Assembly: GCA_026260175.1 (NCBI GenBank)
Contig: JAKCWW010000559.1
Coordinates: forward strand, 1 to 64,000
Length of the DNA: 64,000 nt
From: Reticulitermes lucifugus
Taxonomy: Eukaryota; Arthropoda; Insecta; Blattodea; Rhinotermitidae
Reading direction: 5' to 3'
Made by a program: the position numbers and the translations under genes. Shown here one piece after another: positions 23,341 through 34,964 of the stretch. The notes beneath the pieces are model-generated. The model was not told the DNA's origin and did no database searches. It saw only the letters and a program-made list of their open reading frames with translations. How positions within the stretch are numbered: the first letter of the stretch is position 1; each line of letters starts with the position of its first letter.

Positions 23341-23963
23341 CGAGTAAATCCTTATGTAATAAGCCAACAACTGAATATACAGGAAAGCGCAATCAGCCCC
23401 TGCAGTGAACCACTGAAAAAGTGTTCTGATTTACTCTTACTAATTTACAAATTTACTAATAATAATTTACGAATGACTAAGAAATATTCCACTACATAAG
23501 TGTTACATTTTACGGATATTTGAGTTATATAATTATATGTAATATTCTGTAACGATGAATCCATTAACACCATTATTACAAAATCCCAGCCTTTGGGTCG
23601 TCAACTGTATGGAAGTTCAAAACTGATATTGAGACACAAACCTTCCTTTCAAGTCTTCAGGAATGTTACGCCCTGTCTACTGTTAAACGTTCACTGGCGT
23701 TCCGAAGGCCAGTAGTGCCTTCATCTACAGGATTAAGTTGGCAAAGAAGCGTGAGTAACTATTTACCAGTCTACACGCCGTAACATCCCAGATGGCTATA
23801 ACCTCAATTCTCGCACAAACATCCCCAATTATCGGGCAACTTCTAGCAAACACAGCAAGCAGGAGACACCACGTCAAAAACAATAGGCAGTGAGAATTTC
23901 TGTTGTACTGTCAAAATAAATATAACTTCGGATTTTAATCTCTTTCTCAACTAATTCTTTCTA

Positions 23964-24200
23964 GGCCCGTGCCATGGCTCAGGCGGTTAGTCGCCGGCCT
24001 CCAACCGCGGAGACCCGGGTTCAATCCCTGGGACAGGTTTCTCCTCGAGTACTTCGGTTTTCCCCTCTCAATTTCATTCCACCGGTGCTCCATTACAAGG
24101 AAAAACAAAAAACTAATCGTTTTCATCACAGTTTTGCACAATAAGACTCAAGGCTGCGGTGCGTCCGTAGCGTCTGTTGCGGGGCCCTTCACCAAAAAAA
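23964..24200 (+). mobile_element. tRNA-derived SINE (family 2), plus copy
   Basis: The A box TGGCTCAGGCGG fits TRGYNNARNNGG exactly and the B box GGTTCAATCCC fits GGTTCRANNCC exactly. The body continues GGGACAGGTTTCTCCTCGAG, TACTTCGGTTTTCCCCTC and CATTCCACCGGTGCTCC. The 3' module AAGGCTGCGGTGCGTCCG (24151-24168) recurs in the SINE at 34792-34964. The minus-strand translation gives NPGLRGWRPATNRLSHGT, a peptide familiar from mis-annotated cockroach proteins. Other copies are at 48095 (head lost) and 57400 (inverted). Confidence 0.85.
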
Positions 24201-26214
24201 TTCCTTCTAAAATTATGGAAAATAATAAGATTAAAGAGAGTAATTTTAAGGTGCACGCACCTTAGCCCTGAAGTGCTTTCTGAAACTTGGTCTTGTATGA
24301 AACAGTTGCACTTCCTATTAGGCAGACCTGAAAACTTGAGCCGGTACCTGGACAGGAAAAAAAATGATTTAATTCTCATATTTGTAAAATAGAATGACTA
24401 CTATAGTAAACCAAATCTTGCCACTTTCAGCATTAACATATCAGCAATTAGTGTACTGTAACTTAATACTTAAGAAATTTTTATGAAACGTAGTGTTGCT
24501 CTGTGAGAGTGAATGTACAAATTAAGCACAGTGTCACTGTACGTGTGTGCGTGAAATTACATACAGACGTTACGTGCACAAAACCAAAATATATAAAGCA
24601 TAAAGTTTCAAGTTCAATGGAAAAGACAAATTCGTAAAACTAATTTACAACAGGCCTTCAATTATCCTAACCTAAGCCAGACGAATTCAGCTTACCTCTT
24701 CATATCCCATTCTTAAATACATTTTAATATCGTCCCCTCAATAGCAGCAACACAAATATTTGTATGTAGGAACTTAAAACCAATTTCAGAATGGTGGTAA
24801 TAAGGAAGGTTACACAGCGTCGAATGAGATAATATAATGATGAGTAATAGATTGTCAAAAGGTGGTAGTCTGGGATACTTTAAACTTCCGTCGCCGAGTT
24901 TGTCTGTGGCTGTTGGAAAAATTATGAAAATTATACTTAGGACAGCCGCTATCGCCTACAACATTTGACTCCACTGCAGAGTAGAAGTACAGCACTTGTT
25001 CCGGATAATATGTATGAAATAACCTTGCTTTGACTACGCATGTAACACTTTTAGCAAAAATTAAAATAAAAAATTGTAACGCGCACATGGATCTCGTTAT
25101 GCTCAATTTTAGACGTGTGTGCAAAACATATATATATGCCAACTACCTACTACACAGTTATAAATGATTGTTGTTGAAATAACAGTAAACGTTTATTCAC
25201 TAACAAAACAAAGCAAATTGACATTCATTCTACAACAATTGTAGTAATAATAAGACAAGAATACAAACGTCCAATAAATGAACTGTTTTGACCCAAATTC
25301 GAAGAAAATAGATTTAAAACTATTTTTCCCCAGAAATATGAAAGTGAAAAATTCTCGGATTAAAATTAGTTAACCAGAATAAATTTAAACGTCGAATGTT
25401 CTTTATTACCGTAAACACGTTGACTGTTGTTATAAGCAAGGCACGAATCATTAATGCGCTAATCGGTTCGGCCTCAGTGAAAAGAGTTATGACAATGAAT
25501 ACAAAATTTCAAAAAGTAAAACTGATAACCTACAATTACACAAATTGCCATGATCTTCTTGAAATATTGTAGGATGACGTACAACCATTTATTTTCGGAA
25601 GTGATTGTACTGTCAATTACACTGTGACAGCCAAAACTGATAAAAACATGCAGCAAACAGGTGGGGCAGGAGATTAATTAATATTACAACAAACGGATTG
25701 AGAGGTGGTGACTAACGATTATACGGATTGTATTCGCGTATTGTACATTTACAGGAATGAGGGAAATTAATTACAGAATATGCGTATTCCATATTGCAAA
25801 CTGCGTTTTGATGACGCATTAATTAATTGTCGTCTAAAGAAATGTTTTGTTAAGTAATCACGCCAGCAGTGTTCGCCACAAATAACCCTAACAGTACCGT
25901 CTTCCATAGAATGGACAAGTGACTGGTCCACTGATTCTAAAAAGACTTCAATTACGTGGAGATTCTTAGTTACTATATTCCAAAATTGTACTTCCGCCAA
26001 AATCGCGAAAGCTGTTTGCTTATTGGTTTTTATGTTCACCTTATTTCTCTACTTTACGAAGAAGCCAATATTCATAAAGCATAAAGACCAGAATCCCAGC
26101 GTCCTGTCAGGTAATATTAATCACTAAGCGACCTTGACACATACGCTTTTTCATAAATAAGGGGTTTACCATCTTAAAGGGTGTCATTCCGTTGTGTATT
26201 TTATAACAGAAATG
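24201..26214. other. unassigned AT-rich DNA
   Basis: Stop-dense, with no recognisable domain. The longest frames (90-95 codons, minus strand, 24855-25142 and 25767-26039) match nothing I know. Confidence 0.45.
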
Positions 26215-26256
26215 AAGACAAAATCCGTCCAAACACAACGAAGTTCCATTTATTAT

Positions 26257-26300
26257 ACAGAACATGTTTCGACCTATTTTAGGTCATTCTCAGGTTCACA
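26257..26300 (-). ncRNA. hammerhead-like module, left arm (variant core)
   Basis: On the minus strand: CTGAGAA (26293-26287), stem II GACCT / AGGTC around a 5 base loop, then GAAAC (26270-26266) and ATGTTC. The position that is G in CUGAUGA (G8, catalytic) is A here, so this arm is probably inactive. GAAC before the core can pair with GTTC after it. Confidence 0.55.
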
Positions 26301-26735
26301 ATGTTTGTTTTTAAAACATATTGAGGAAGGAATACCAGTCCATAAAATACGATTAAAATGTTAAAATTGTTATGGTCAAAATCGGAAATGATATGCGGAG
26401 AAGGGTTCTGCCACACTATTACAAATGTTCTGTACAAATTTTAACTTCTTTTGTTACTGCAAGTTGTCACAGCATCTTCTCCAATCAGATATGTCAGTGC
26501 CGATTCTTTCCAAGTTCCAGCTGGGAGTTGTGAAATAAATGTATGGGTGGGTTCCTTGCCTAATATTGCATTTGTCTGAGCTGTTGTGTTGTGTCTACAT
26601 GCTATGCAGGTTGGCCAACCTGGTAAAACCTTTCTCCACACATATCATTTGCGATTTTGACCATAAAAATGTTAACATTTTAATCGTATTTTATGGACTT
26701 ATATTCCTTCCTCAATATGTTTTAAAAACAAAAAT

Positions 26736-26780
26736 TGTGAACCTGAGGATGACCTAAAATAGGTCGAAACATGTTCAGTT
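26736..26780 (+). ncRNA. hammerhead-like module, right arm
   Basis: CTGAGGA (26743-26749; only the variable U7 differs from CUGAUGA), stem II GACCT (26751-26755) pairing with AGGTC (26761-26765), then GAAAC (26766-26770) and ATGTTC. TGAAC before the core can pair with GTTCA after it, but the cleavage triplet is then not a standard NUH. All conserved core residues are present. Confidence 0.65.
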
Positions 26781-26802
26781 GTGTTTGGACGGATTTTGTC
26801 TT

Positions 26803-27383
26803 GAAGAGGTTTACCGTTGAATTTTCAGCAGCTCTCTTCCATTTATGTTAATATTCTTAACATTGCTGCGCGTAGGATTTTCCTCATACTTCTATAATGG
26901 AACAAGATACGTTATACGTGCATGTCGAAGTCAAATAACTGTTACTATAATCTGTCAGACACTGAGAATTTGTTTGGTGTAAAATTATGTACATGTCAAG
27001 GCCGCCTGTTTAACGCCACCTACCAGACACTGAGACTCACTATATCCTCTGTTAGTGAATAACATACATACATAGTAGTACACAGTCTCTACTAAACAGC
27101 GTTGACTTATTCGTGTTCCTTAATCCCTCAGTATTCTTCTAAAGTGTTTAGAAATGCAGAAGGAAACAGCTTTTCAGTATTTTATATTTAATGCGTAAAT
27201 GACTGCAGGAACATAAGCATGACCATAAATCCGATTAAGACACATCTAAATTATGTTTACATTCTGTCTACTAGCCGGTTTCGTTCGGCAAATAATTTGT
27301 AATAGTGTACCATTAAATGTAAAATAATTAATTTTTAAGTAACCTTTATAGTGAGGGGTGACTGGTTTTGAAATAAATGTATT

Positions 27384-27427
<44 letters not shown>

Positions 27428-29649
27428 TCCCAAAGTGAATCCAGGGAAGCTTTATGTGAATCATTTCAACCCTATATGTCTATTTCATGTCAGAAAATAT
27501 TCAAAGGATTTTAATTCAGTTTGGGATATGTGATTAAAACTAAAAATTTTTTAAATTTAATTTTCATCCCATATGATTACTAATTTGCATGAAGCCCAAA
27601 TGGAACATGATATCTCTAAAACCTTTCGCAGTACATGAATATTTTATGCATAACCCAAAACCCCGTATTTTATACGCCATTCTTATTTGAATGTTTCTCT
27701 ATCGTGCACGAAAGCACAATTAGTGACTGTGAGCAGTGCGTCGATCTAGAATGAATGATTAGCTTTGTATCGGTGCATTAGTTTCTGCCATCAGTTTAAA
27801 ACAGAAGTAAATAGTACGTGCAATATTGAAGCACATTTGAAAAATACATAGGCTTAATTGGTCTGTACTTTTCATTCTGTTTATATTAATAGAACAGATA
27901 TACATGTAATATATATTTTTGCTATAATCCTCCTTACGTACTTTCACATAACAAATAAATTTGAATGCAATAAAAGGTAAAAATCACACTGTACAAAAAA
28001 ATTAAAAATTAATCCTTTAAGATATTAAACGACTTTTAATTCCATCTGAGCTTAGAATTTTTATATCGCCTAGTATTTTCAAAGGAGTGGATCAAACTTT
28101 TAAAATGCTGTACATTATTAATAACCACGAGTCAGTCACTCAGCTACTCAACAAGTTCCCTACCTTCTATAAAATCAGAAGGTTCATTACCGTCTTCACG
28201 GAATGCCACACTATATATTTCAGCAAATAATCTGGCCAGAAATGTCATAACAACCAACACAGTACAATTGGACAGCTTTTATTTCTTTTCATTTCAAGGT
28301 TTATTTGCGTTTCAGACTGTCCGCGGAAATGAAGCTTAGTTATTGCACCTCCAAAAACTCAAGTTCACGCAAACATTAGTACAGACTTTACTGTTAACAA
28401 AAAACAAAATGTATTCTCCGCTCTGTCCATTAGATTCTACTGTGTTTAACTGAAGTGAATTTAAGAAGAGCATTTGCTTTAAAAATCTTCTCCTTTTGAT
28501 GGCTAGGTGCACGGCCATTATTTTTTTCTAAAACATAGATCTTCTTTGTGTTAACATTATTAGCAAACTAGTAAAAGCCCCCGTCGTATATTTTACTTTT
28601 TCCCGAGGATAAAAGTGTGCAATAAATATCTCATGAGAACGTTATCTTTTCAGGACACATTGTGCATTTTCTGTCAAAACGTAATGACATAAAACATATT
28701 CGGTCCATTAAATTTAAAAAAAAGCTTACAATTGTAAAGCCTCGAAATATTCATTCCATTTCGGAATTCACATAATGTACAACTGCCTTCTCCAAAATGT
28801 TGCATGTACTGCTTTGAAATAAAACAATTTAACAGCTGCACAACTACACTTTTCATAAATGTCTTGAATATTTCCATGTGTAAAACTCAGTATTCCGACA
28901 GGAAATGTTGTCCTCGACTGAGACGTTTTAGTCCAGACAATATGAAGCGGAAACTATTGAATATCAGGATATATTCAACAAACGGAAAGTGATTAATAAG
29001 CCACGATAAAGAAGAAGAATTTAAATAAAATAATAGCCTCATTCAATAGTCATATAAATGTATTCATTATCGAGCTTCCTGTAACTTGTTTCAGAATAAA
29101 CGCCTGTCACAAATGGGAAAGAAAGGTGAAGATTTTCGTCTTCATTGCCATCATTGAAGAGCCTCGCCCTCTTACAAGGAAACAAAATTGAAGACAAGAA
29201 CTTCGCATTTGCTCCTAAGAGAAAAATGTTTTCAAATAATATTGTTTCTGGGATTATGGGTTTCATGTGATAATGTTTATTTTAAACAGCAATTATTCTG
29301 CAAAAGTATTAATGGAGTGATATTTGGTTGAAGAGGTGTTTCCTGTTAGGTAACAAATTAATTCTTAAATATCTCCTATATTAAAAAACTTCAAAATCCT
29401 AACCTAATCGAAATTCGCTTAATCCTTTTTAAAGGACATTAATATACAACTCATACACCCTAAATTTAAACTTCGAACTTCGTAAGCAGATGCGTCTTGA
29501 CAGCTTGTACACAGGCAGGAATCGAAGGTAGAGAACATGAAGTCATCGGAGTCTTTACCGACGTCGGAGTTTCGTGATCAGTAATACTTTGTCAAATATG
29601 TTTCAGATATACTACAGAATCCGAAACTAAGTATAAAAAATTAACTTCA
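26803..29649. other. unassigned AT-rich DNA
   Basis: Apart from the (ACT)n run there are only short frames and A/T runs. No transposon end, RNA gene or domain is recognised. Confidence 0.45.
27391..27426 (+). repeat. (ACT)n microsatellite, 12 units
   Basis: Perfect ACT triplets. The minus strand gives a poly-Val tract in a spurious frame. Confidence 0.95.
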
Positions 29650-29750
29650 ACAGTAACACCGACACCGGCGTCGAAGTTGCCTCTGATTTAAGACGTGGAT
29701 TACATTATGAGGCAAATAATGATAATATGCTGAAGGGACATGCGTTTAAG
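29650..29750 (+). repeat. unclassified repeat, copy 1 of a local pair
   Basis: GAAGTTGCCTCTGATTTAAG, then ATTATGAGGCAAATAATGAT and GGGACATGCGT. A diverged copy in the same orientation lies at 30300-30390 with the same blocks in the same order (AAGTTTCCTACGGAGTT, GAAGGAAATAATGACAATAG, AAGGCATGCGT). Both may be pieces of one interspersed repeat. Confidence 0.5.
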
Positions 29751-30299
29751 ACATGTGGTCACTAAACTATTTCATTCAAATATATTGGATCTTCACCTAA
29801 CAGAATCCAAAAACAAAACACCAACTTGTGGCGTAAATAAGGGCAACTTAGACTCCGCTGCATGGGGGGGGGGCGTTCAGCAGGAGGCCCTCAAACGCAA
29901 AAACGTAATAACATTTATTGTGCTTACTTTCTGACAGAAGACAGTACTCTGGATCCCTCTTATTAGATGTGGGAGGAACTTCGACAATATCCGTCGGGAG
30001 CCCTGATTATTTAGTCGTGGGAAGGCCCTCGAACTTTTATCCACGCCTCTGAACTAACCTATAATAAACTCACCTTAACCCATACAGAGATCTATACCAG
30101 CTAACTCAATGTAACATAACAAAACCGCAGATGAAGTTACATAAGACGTGTAGCATCATTTAAGTAGAACTTAATCATATCAAAATCTTTACACAAACAT
30201 AAGCTTTTATACCGAAGTATCATTTGTCTAATAGTTCCATAATACAGTTAGGAAACAAAAAATATAGAAAATGGAACTCTATTCGGAGCCTGAAATGAT

Positions 30300-30390
30300 A
30301 CCAAATTCAAAGTTTCCTACGGAGTTGAACATCTGTTACGTTACGAAGGAAATAATGACAATAGACTGACAAGAAGGCATGCGTCTAAAT
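30300..30390 (+). repeat. unclassified repeat, copy 2 of a local pair
   Basis: See the copy at 29650-29750. The two copies lie about 640 bp apart and share about two thirds of their bases by eye. Confidence 0.5.
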
Positions 30391-31749
30391 GGCAGAAGTG
30401 AAATAACCATAAACAATTAAGCGACACAATATTGTATTCTACGGCCTTTTTAATTGTACATGTTGGCGTGCAAATAAAAATTTAAAGCAGAAAAGGGGAA
30501 TGGTCGGCTATAGTTTAGAATAGATTTGTGCATAAAATGCAACTGTTTTAGAAGTCATCTGCAGCATGGTATATCACAAATAGCAATACATAGGTCTACA
30601 GTAATATATAAATAATGAAGACTTGCTAGAAGTCCTCTTCCGACAGAGTGTAACTAAAAAATGCAAATGTAAGTATATCTGAAATTTTTAAACTGAAGTT
30701 TTTTACCTCCTTCCGTGTGACTTCTTCTAGTTTTCTAGATAGGTACCATTGTTTCAGACGAAATTACTGCCGCCATCTTCAGACCATCTTATACTCTTAA
30801 AAAAGAAGTCAACTTTTCCTCCAAACTGTTGGTATCTCTCTACCACAGTAAATTGCGTCACCTACTTGAACACACTATATATCATAGCAGTCACCTTGAG
30901 GACCTCAGTCTCACATATTTATTTCCTCAAAGTCGAAAGCGCGAATTTAACCAGTCACTCTTAACTAAAGATGAAGCACAGAAAAATTCAATGCTCCCGT
31001 ACAGACCCTCTAGGCAACGGCAGAAAATTGTTATTGATCCACGAACTGTCTAGGTTTCGTAATGAGTTAAACGAGAGAGAACGGTCTCTCACGTGTTCAC
31101 ACACGAACAAGTTACCTCGCCTGTCTTTCACACAGATGCAATTCGACCCGCTTATAAAAAAGTCACTGCGCTAAAAAAATGTCCTTCTATTTAGCAAGCA
31201 ATAAATAATTGACACTGTGTTATTTGCACAATCACGAGTAGCAATTAAATTAGTACTGCAGATTCCTTACACTGAACATAAAACTTTTTACGTTAAATTC
31301 ATTAATTTTTCCATAATGTGGTATCTTTGAACAATCACTAATTATTTCAGCGAATTTAAATATATTTGTGCCATATTTAACGACGCACGGAAATCAGATC
31401 ATGTACCTTTATACAGCTGATTTGTTTATTGGGTTTTTAAGCGTTCATTTAACCTAGCTAATTTCATGAAGTTATTTATTTATAGATCCTCACACCAACA
31501 GCATGGGCCTTCCGCAGTCAGTCAGCTAGTACTTCACAGACGGACGCCTCTGGAACATGCACAACTTGCTCAATGTACTGTTCGTTTTCGTTTTTAGACA
31601 GCACGCTATATTCAACAATCCCAACTTGCCAGTCACGTTATTACAAATAATGCATCCAGGCGCGCGAAGCTGTGTAATAAAATCCAGGTAACGTAAATTT
31701 GTCCGACTCATACCAATATTTTATGTTATTTGTACCGTACATTTTTCTT
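30391..31749. other. spacer, nothing recognised
   Basis: Frames of 67-74 codons overlap at 30749-31174 on the plus strand but match nothing known and have no splice support. Confidence 0.45.
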
Positions 31750-31823
31750 GATTACATAAAATCATGATCCGACAAATGTACACTCTCTATTAACTGCTAT
31801 TTAATACAGTCTATATTACAAAT

Positions 31824-31868
31824 AGTCCAACATGTTTCGAACTATGTTACAGTTCATCTTCAGGGACT
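31824..31868 (-). ncRNA. hammerhead-like ribozyme module (left arm, stem II intact)
   Basis: On the minus strand, in order: stem I AGTCC (31868-31864), core CTGAAGA (31863-31857; U7 position changed), stem II GAACT / AGTTC with a 7 base loop, GAAAC (31838-31834), ATGTT, then GGACT (31828-31824), which pairs with the first AGTCC. The cleavage triplet would be GUU, an allowed NUH. Stem III is minimal and lies in the palindrome ACATGT, which could pair between two molecules, as proposed for hammerheads of Penelope-like elements. Activity is not known. Confidence 0.75.
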
Positions 31869-31990
31869 CATTTGTTTATTACACCAGATATACATGTACG
31901 GTACTCATTAAACTATATTAGTTACTTGGATAAAATGTCGTTAACTGCGTTGAGTACCATACATATATAGCTGGTGTAATAAACTAATGA

Positions 31991-32018
31991 GTCCCTGAAG
32001 TTCGAAACATGTTGGACT
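31991..32018 (+). ncRNA. hammerhead-like module with stem II deleted (right arm)
   Basis: AGTCC CTGAAG, then directly TTCGAAACATGTTGGACT. Compared with the left arm, 16 bases holding nearly all of stem II and its loop are missing, between two AG dinucleotides. Stem I and GAAAC remain. It cannot fold as a hammerhead by itself. Confidence 0.7.
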
Positions 32019-32092
32019 ATTTGTAATATAGACTGTATTAAATAGCAGTTAATAAACAGTGTACATTTGTCGGACCACGACTTTATATAATC

Positions 32093-33600
32093 ATACCAAT
32101 ATTATCTCAACGCAGAACATCGCCTTTTGCTTCATATATACGTAGTACAAGCATATGACAAGGGTCTTCAAACACAACTATTAAATTTATCTCACGGTCT
32201 GATGCCTATAGTTATATTATTGCCGAGTAGGTTATGGAAAATAACGGCGTAGAATCTTGTTGTTTGATAGTTGAACTGGAATTTTTAATTGATTTGTTTT
32301 GACTCGATTTGATCAGAATGGTAATTTGAATGATAATATTCAGATTAATTCTACAAACTATTCTGTGAGTCAGTCATTTAAGTGTCTCACATCACGGTCA
32401 AATGGCGGGATTTAAATATCTTCTTTTCCAAAACACGGTTCTAATGCCAGATAGTTTTTTTCTGTTCTTTACACTTCACATACAGAGCTTGATAAATCAA
32501 GCAATCTCCTTACCAAATGCATTAATATAAACAACCCTCTCCATTTAGTTAAACATTTAAGAGATTACTAAAAAACCTAATGTACGGCTGGAATATTTTT
32601 ATACAAATAATACGGGTCCTCATATTCTCACGCAAGAACTTGGATCAATAATAAGTAACATGTTTGATCTAAATTTAATTGATATACAATAAAGCAAGAA
32701 TTATTGCTTTTGTATGACAAAATAATGGAACAAAATTAATTTTCGTACAACGAAAACTTTTTCAACAGAATGAAAGCCTAACAATGGGGGCCCATTCTTT
32801 GTCTTTACTTTCAGAAATATTTTTACAACAATCTGGGCCTGATTTCGCTACAAAATTAGCCACGAGATACAATAGCCGTATTTTTCCTGAATATGAAGTT
32901 GTGTTGACTGATTGCAACATTCTTTTGTATTTAATAATGCAAAAGAAATGTGCCACCTTAAAGTGATCAGAAGTGATCACATAAACATAACACTTCTCCT
33001 CGGATGCATGTAAACTTCTAAATCTCAGCTGGTTTCAAGGATTGCTAAGTGACGCCTAATCACCGATTCCTGTGCAGGAAGGGTCAGTCTAGTTGAAATG
33101 CCCAGTGGGGAATTGAGTAGGCGCTGCAGTTGACGTCGGCCATAAATAGGGTAGAGTAGACTAATCAATTATCAGCGCCAGTATATTGCAACCTACATTA
33201 AATTCCTTCCTGTATTGTAGCTACTACAGGTCTTACCAGACTGGCCAAAAGATGCAGAACACTTCCAGCGGGGTGATTTATATGGCTCAAGGGACTGTTT
33301 CGCGCCACCAAACAGCGCAAGGTAAGTCAAGCAAATAATCACATATTCTTTTAATTTAAAGCAGAAATTTATGGATCCTTTATCTTTCTGCGATTCATAA
33401 AATTTAATCCACACAAACACACAAACACCGAATGAAAATTACAAGTTACAAATAGTACAGTAAAACCGACGATGTAGGGAATTCTTGTACCTTGGTCATG
33501 TGTCACGATTGGCAACAAATTTACGTAGCTGGCGAAACGGTGTTCATTTACTCATAACCAAACACTTTTAAATTATCTGTGTGCCTATCTTGTAACTATA
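32093..33600. other. spacer, nothing recognised
   Basis: AT-rich, with several short frames (60-75 codons) and no match to known families. Confidence 0.45.
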
Positions 33601-33639
33601 GTGTGTCCGAAAATTCACCGTATTCCTGACGTATTTAAC

Positions 33640-34760
33640 ACATTTATTCATTTATTTGTTTTGCATTGTACCTGCATTCTTATGGATCAAGCAGATATCC
33701 TATGTGTGCTTGCCGTTAGGGCCGGCACAGCTCTTGATGCATCATAACGTCCTTATGATGCTTTCTAACATTTGCGGTGTTAAAGTGGTCAAAGCATCAG
33801 TAATGGCAGCTCGTAATTGTAACGACGTACAGCCATCTTGTCTTTTATTATTCCCCACAGAATCTCACTAGGTGTGGTGAAGTCAGGACTATGTGAAGGC
33901 CATGTTAATGGCGAAAGGAATGCTGCAGAACCGCAACGAATCCACCGGCCTGGAAATGCTTCGTTAAGGAATTCACGCACAGGCAGGGTGAAATCAGAGC
34001 ATCGTTTTGCTGAAACCACAACTTTTCCACGATCCTTCAGTTGGTCAGCTCTGGTGTAACAAATTCCTCAACTTTTCCAGATAAAAAGCACTGCTGACAG
34101 CTCCGTCAAAGAAGAACGCACCTATGCCATGGCTGGCAGTTACACCTGCTCGTATCATCACTTATGGTGGGCAGTCCTCCATCTGAATCATGTAATGAAG
34201 ATTCTCTTTGATCCAGAAAAAACATTTTCTGTTAGGGAGCTGCAGTAAACTGCAAAAGCGTTTGAGAGGGCATTTCTCGCGATACGAGGCTGTTGGAAAT
34301 CGTTCCAAAAGTAAAGTACATGCTTCGTGAGGTCGTTCCATGTCAGCATGGCTGAATTCTCTTTCGGACACGGACAGATATTACTTCATAGCTAGCCCAT
34401 TTCTCCTGTTGCCAAACATGTTCGAAAACGGTACTTGAAGATCCGTTAACCTTTTCCGTTCGGTTTGTGCGACGATTGTTCAACGCGAGCAGCAACAGCG
34501 GGCAAGTCACCGTTCGGGACATTGGTCGACCCCTGCGAGGAGAATCTTTCACCTGCCGGAATGAAAGGACGAATTTCTCATATGACAACAGAGATGCTTC
34601 GGGCGGGGATGGCTTCCCAAATCGCTGCTGATACGCTGTCTTTAGCTTATTCATCCTCTGGCCTGTGTGCTCTCCTTCATGTACCACAACACTCACTACT
34701 CAACGCACCTCAATGGAATAGTTGCTCGTATCTGCCATTTTCAACGGCATTCTCACATGT
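33640..34760 (-). pseudogene. mariner transposase, several stops and frameshifts
   Basis: Minus-strand frames read, from N to C: EHTGQRMNKLKTAYQQRFGK (helix-turn-helix region), EKFVLSFRQVKDSPRRGRPM (linker and second HTH region), then a damaged middle. Near 33850-34000 comes REFLNEAFPGRWIRCGSAAF and WPSHSPDFTTPSEILWGIIK. The last block is the catalytic SPDLTxxDFFLWG motif of insect mariners, with the usual Asp after TTP replaced by Ser, so the active site is broken. Stops and shifts are scattered through the middle third. The length, about 370 codons, fits the family. Confidence 0.8.
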
Positions 34761-34791
34761 TATTGCCATGCAGGGTTGCCAAGTCATGTAA

Positions 34792-34964
34792 GAAGACCCC
34801 ACTCTTACTCGAGTATTCCACCTTCGATGAACCTGATCAAGGAACGGCTGTGGCTGCANNNNNNNNNNNNNNNNNNNNNNNNNNNNNNNNNNNNNNNNNT
34901 AAGGCTGCGGTGCGTCCGGAGCTAATGCCGACGGGCCCATAGACAGAAGAAGAAGAAGAAGAAA
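34792..34964 (+). mobile_element. SINE with (AAG)n tail and 11 bp target duplication
   Basis: It is flanked by AAGTCATGTAA at 34781-34791 and again at 34965-34975, a perfect 11 bp duplication. The 3' end is an (AAG)n tail (about 34945-34962). The module AAGGCTGCGGTGCGTCCGG (34901-34919) is shared with the SINE at 23964-24200. An N run (34859-34899) hides the middle. No tRNA-like A or B box is visible on the left, so the copy is 5' truncated or has another kind of head. It landed in the mariner at 33601-35047 and so is younger than it. Confidence 0.85.
34859..34899. other. assembly gap (41 N) inside a SINE
   Basis: Unresolved bases in the middle of the SINE at 34792-34964. Confidence 0.98.

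Larger units (their letters stand above)
26215..26802. mobile_element. foldback element with hammerhead-like modules in both arms
   Basis: The left arm (26215-about 26415) and right arm (about 26618-26802) are inverted copies. They start AAGACAAAATCCGTCCAAAC and end in its complement. The left arm has about 20 extra bases (26240-26260) absent from the right. Each arm holds a CTGA(G)NA box, a GACCT/AGGTC hairpin and GAAACATG (separate entries). The spacer of about 200 bp is unrelated single-copy-looking DNA. No protein is encoded. The hammerhead modules suggest a Penelope-like or retrozyme-like origin, which is inference. Confidence 0.75.
31750..32092. mobile_element. foldback element with hammerhead modules in both arms
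   Basis: A near-perfect palindrome. The left arm 31750-31907 and right arm 31951-32092 are inverted copies over about 140-158 bp with a spacer of about 43 bp. The arms run from GATTACATAAAATCATGATC at the outside to GTACGGTACTCA at the centre. The left arm carries a complete hammerhead-like module on the minus strand. The right arm carries the same module on the plus strand with most of stem II deleted. No protein is encoded. Confidence 0.85.
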
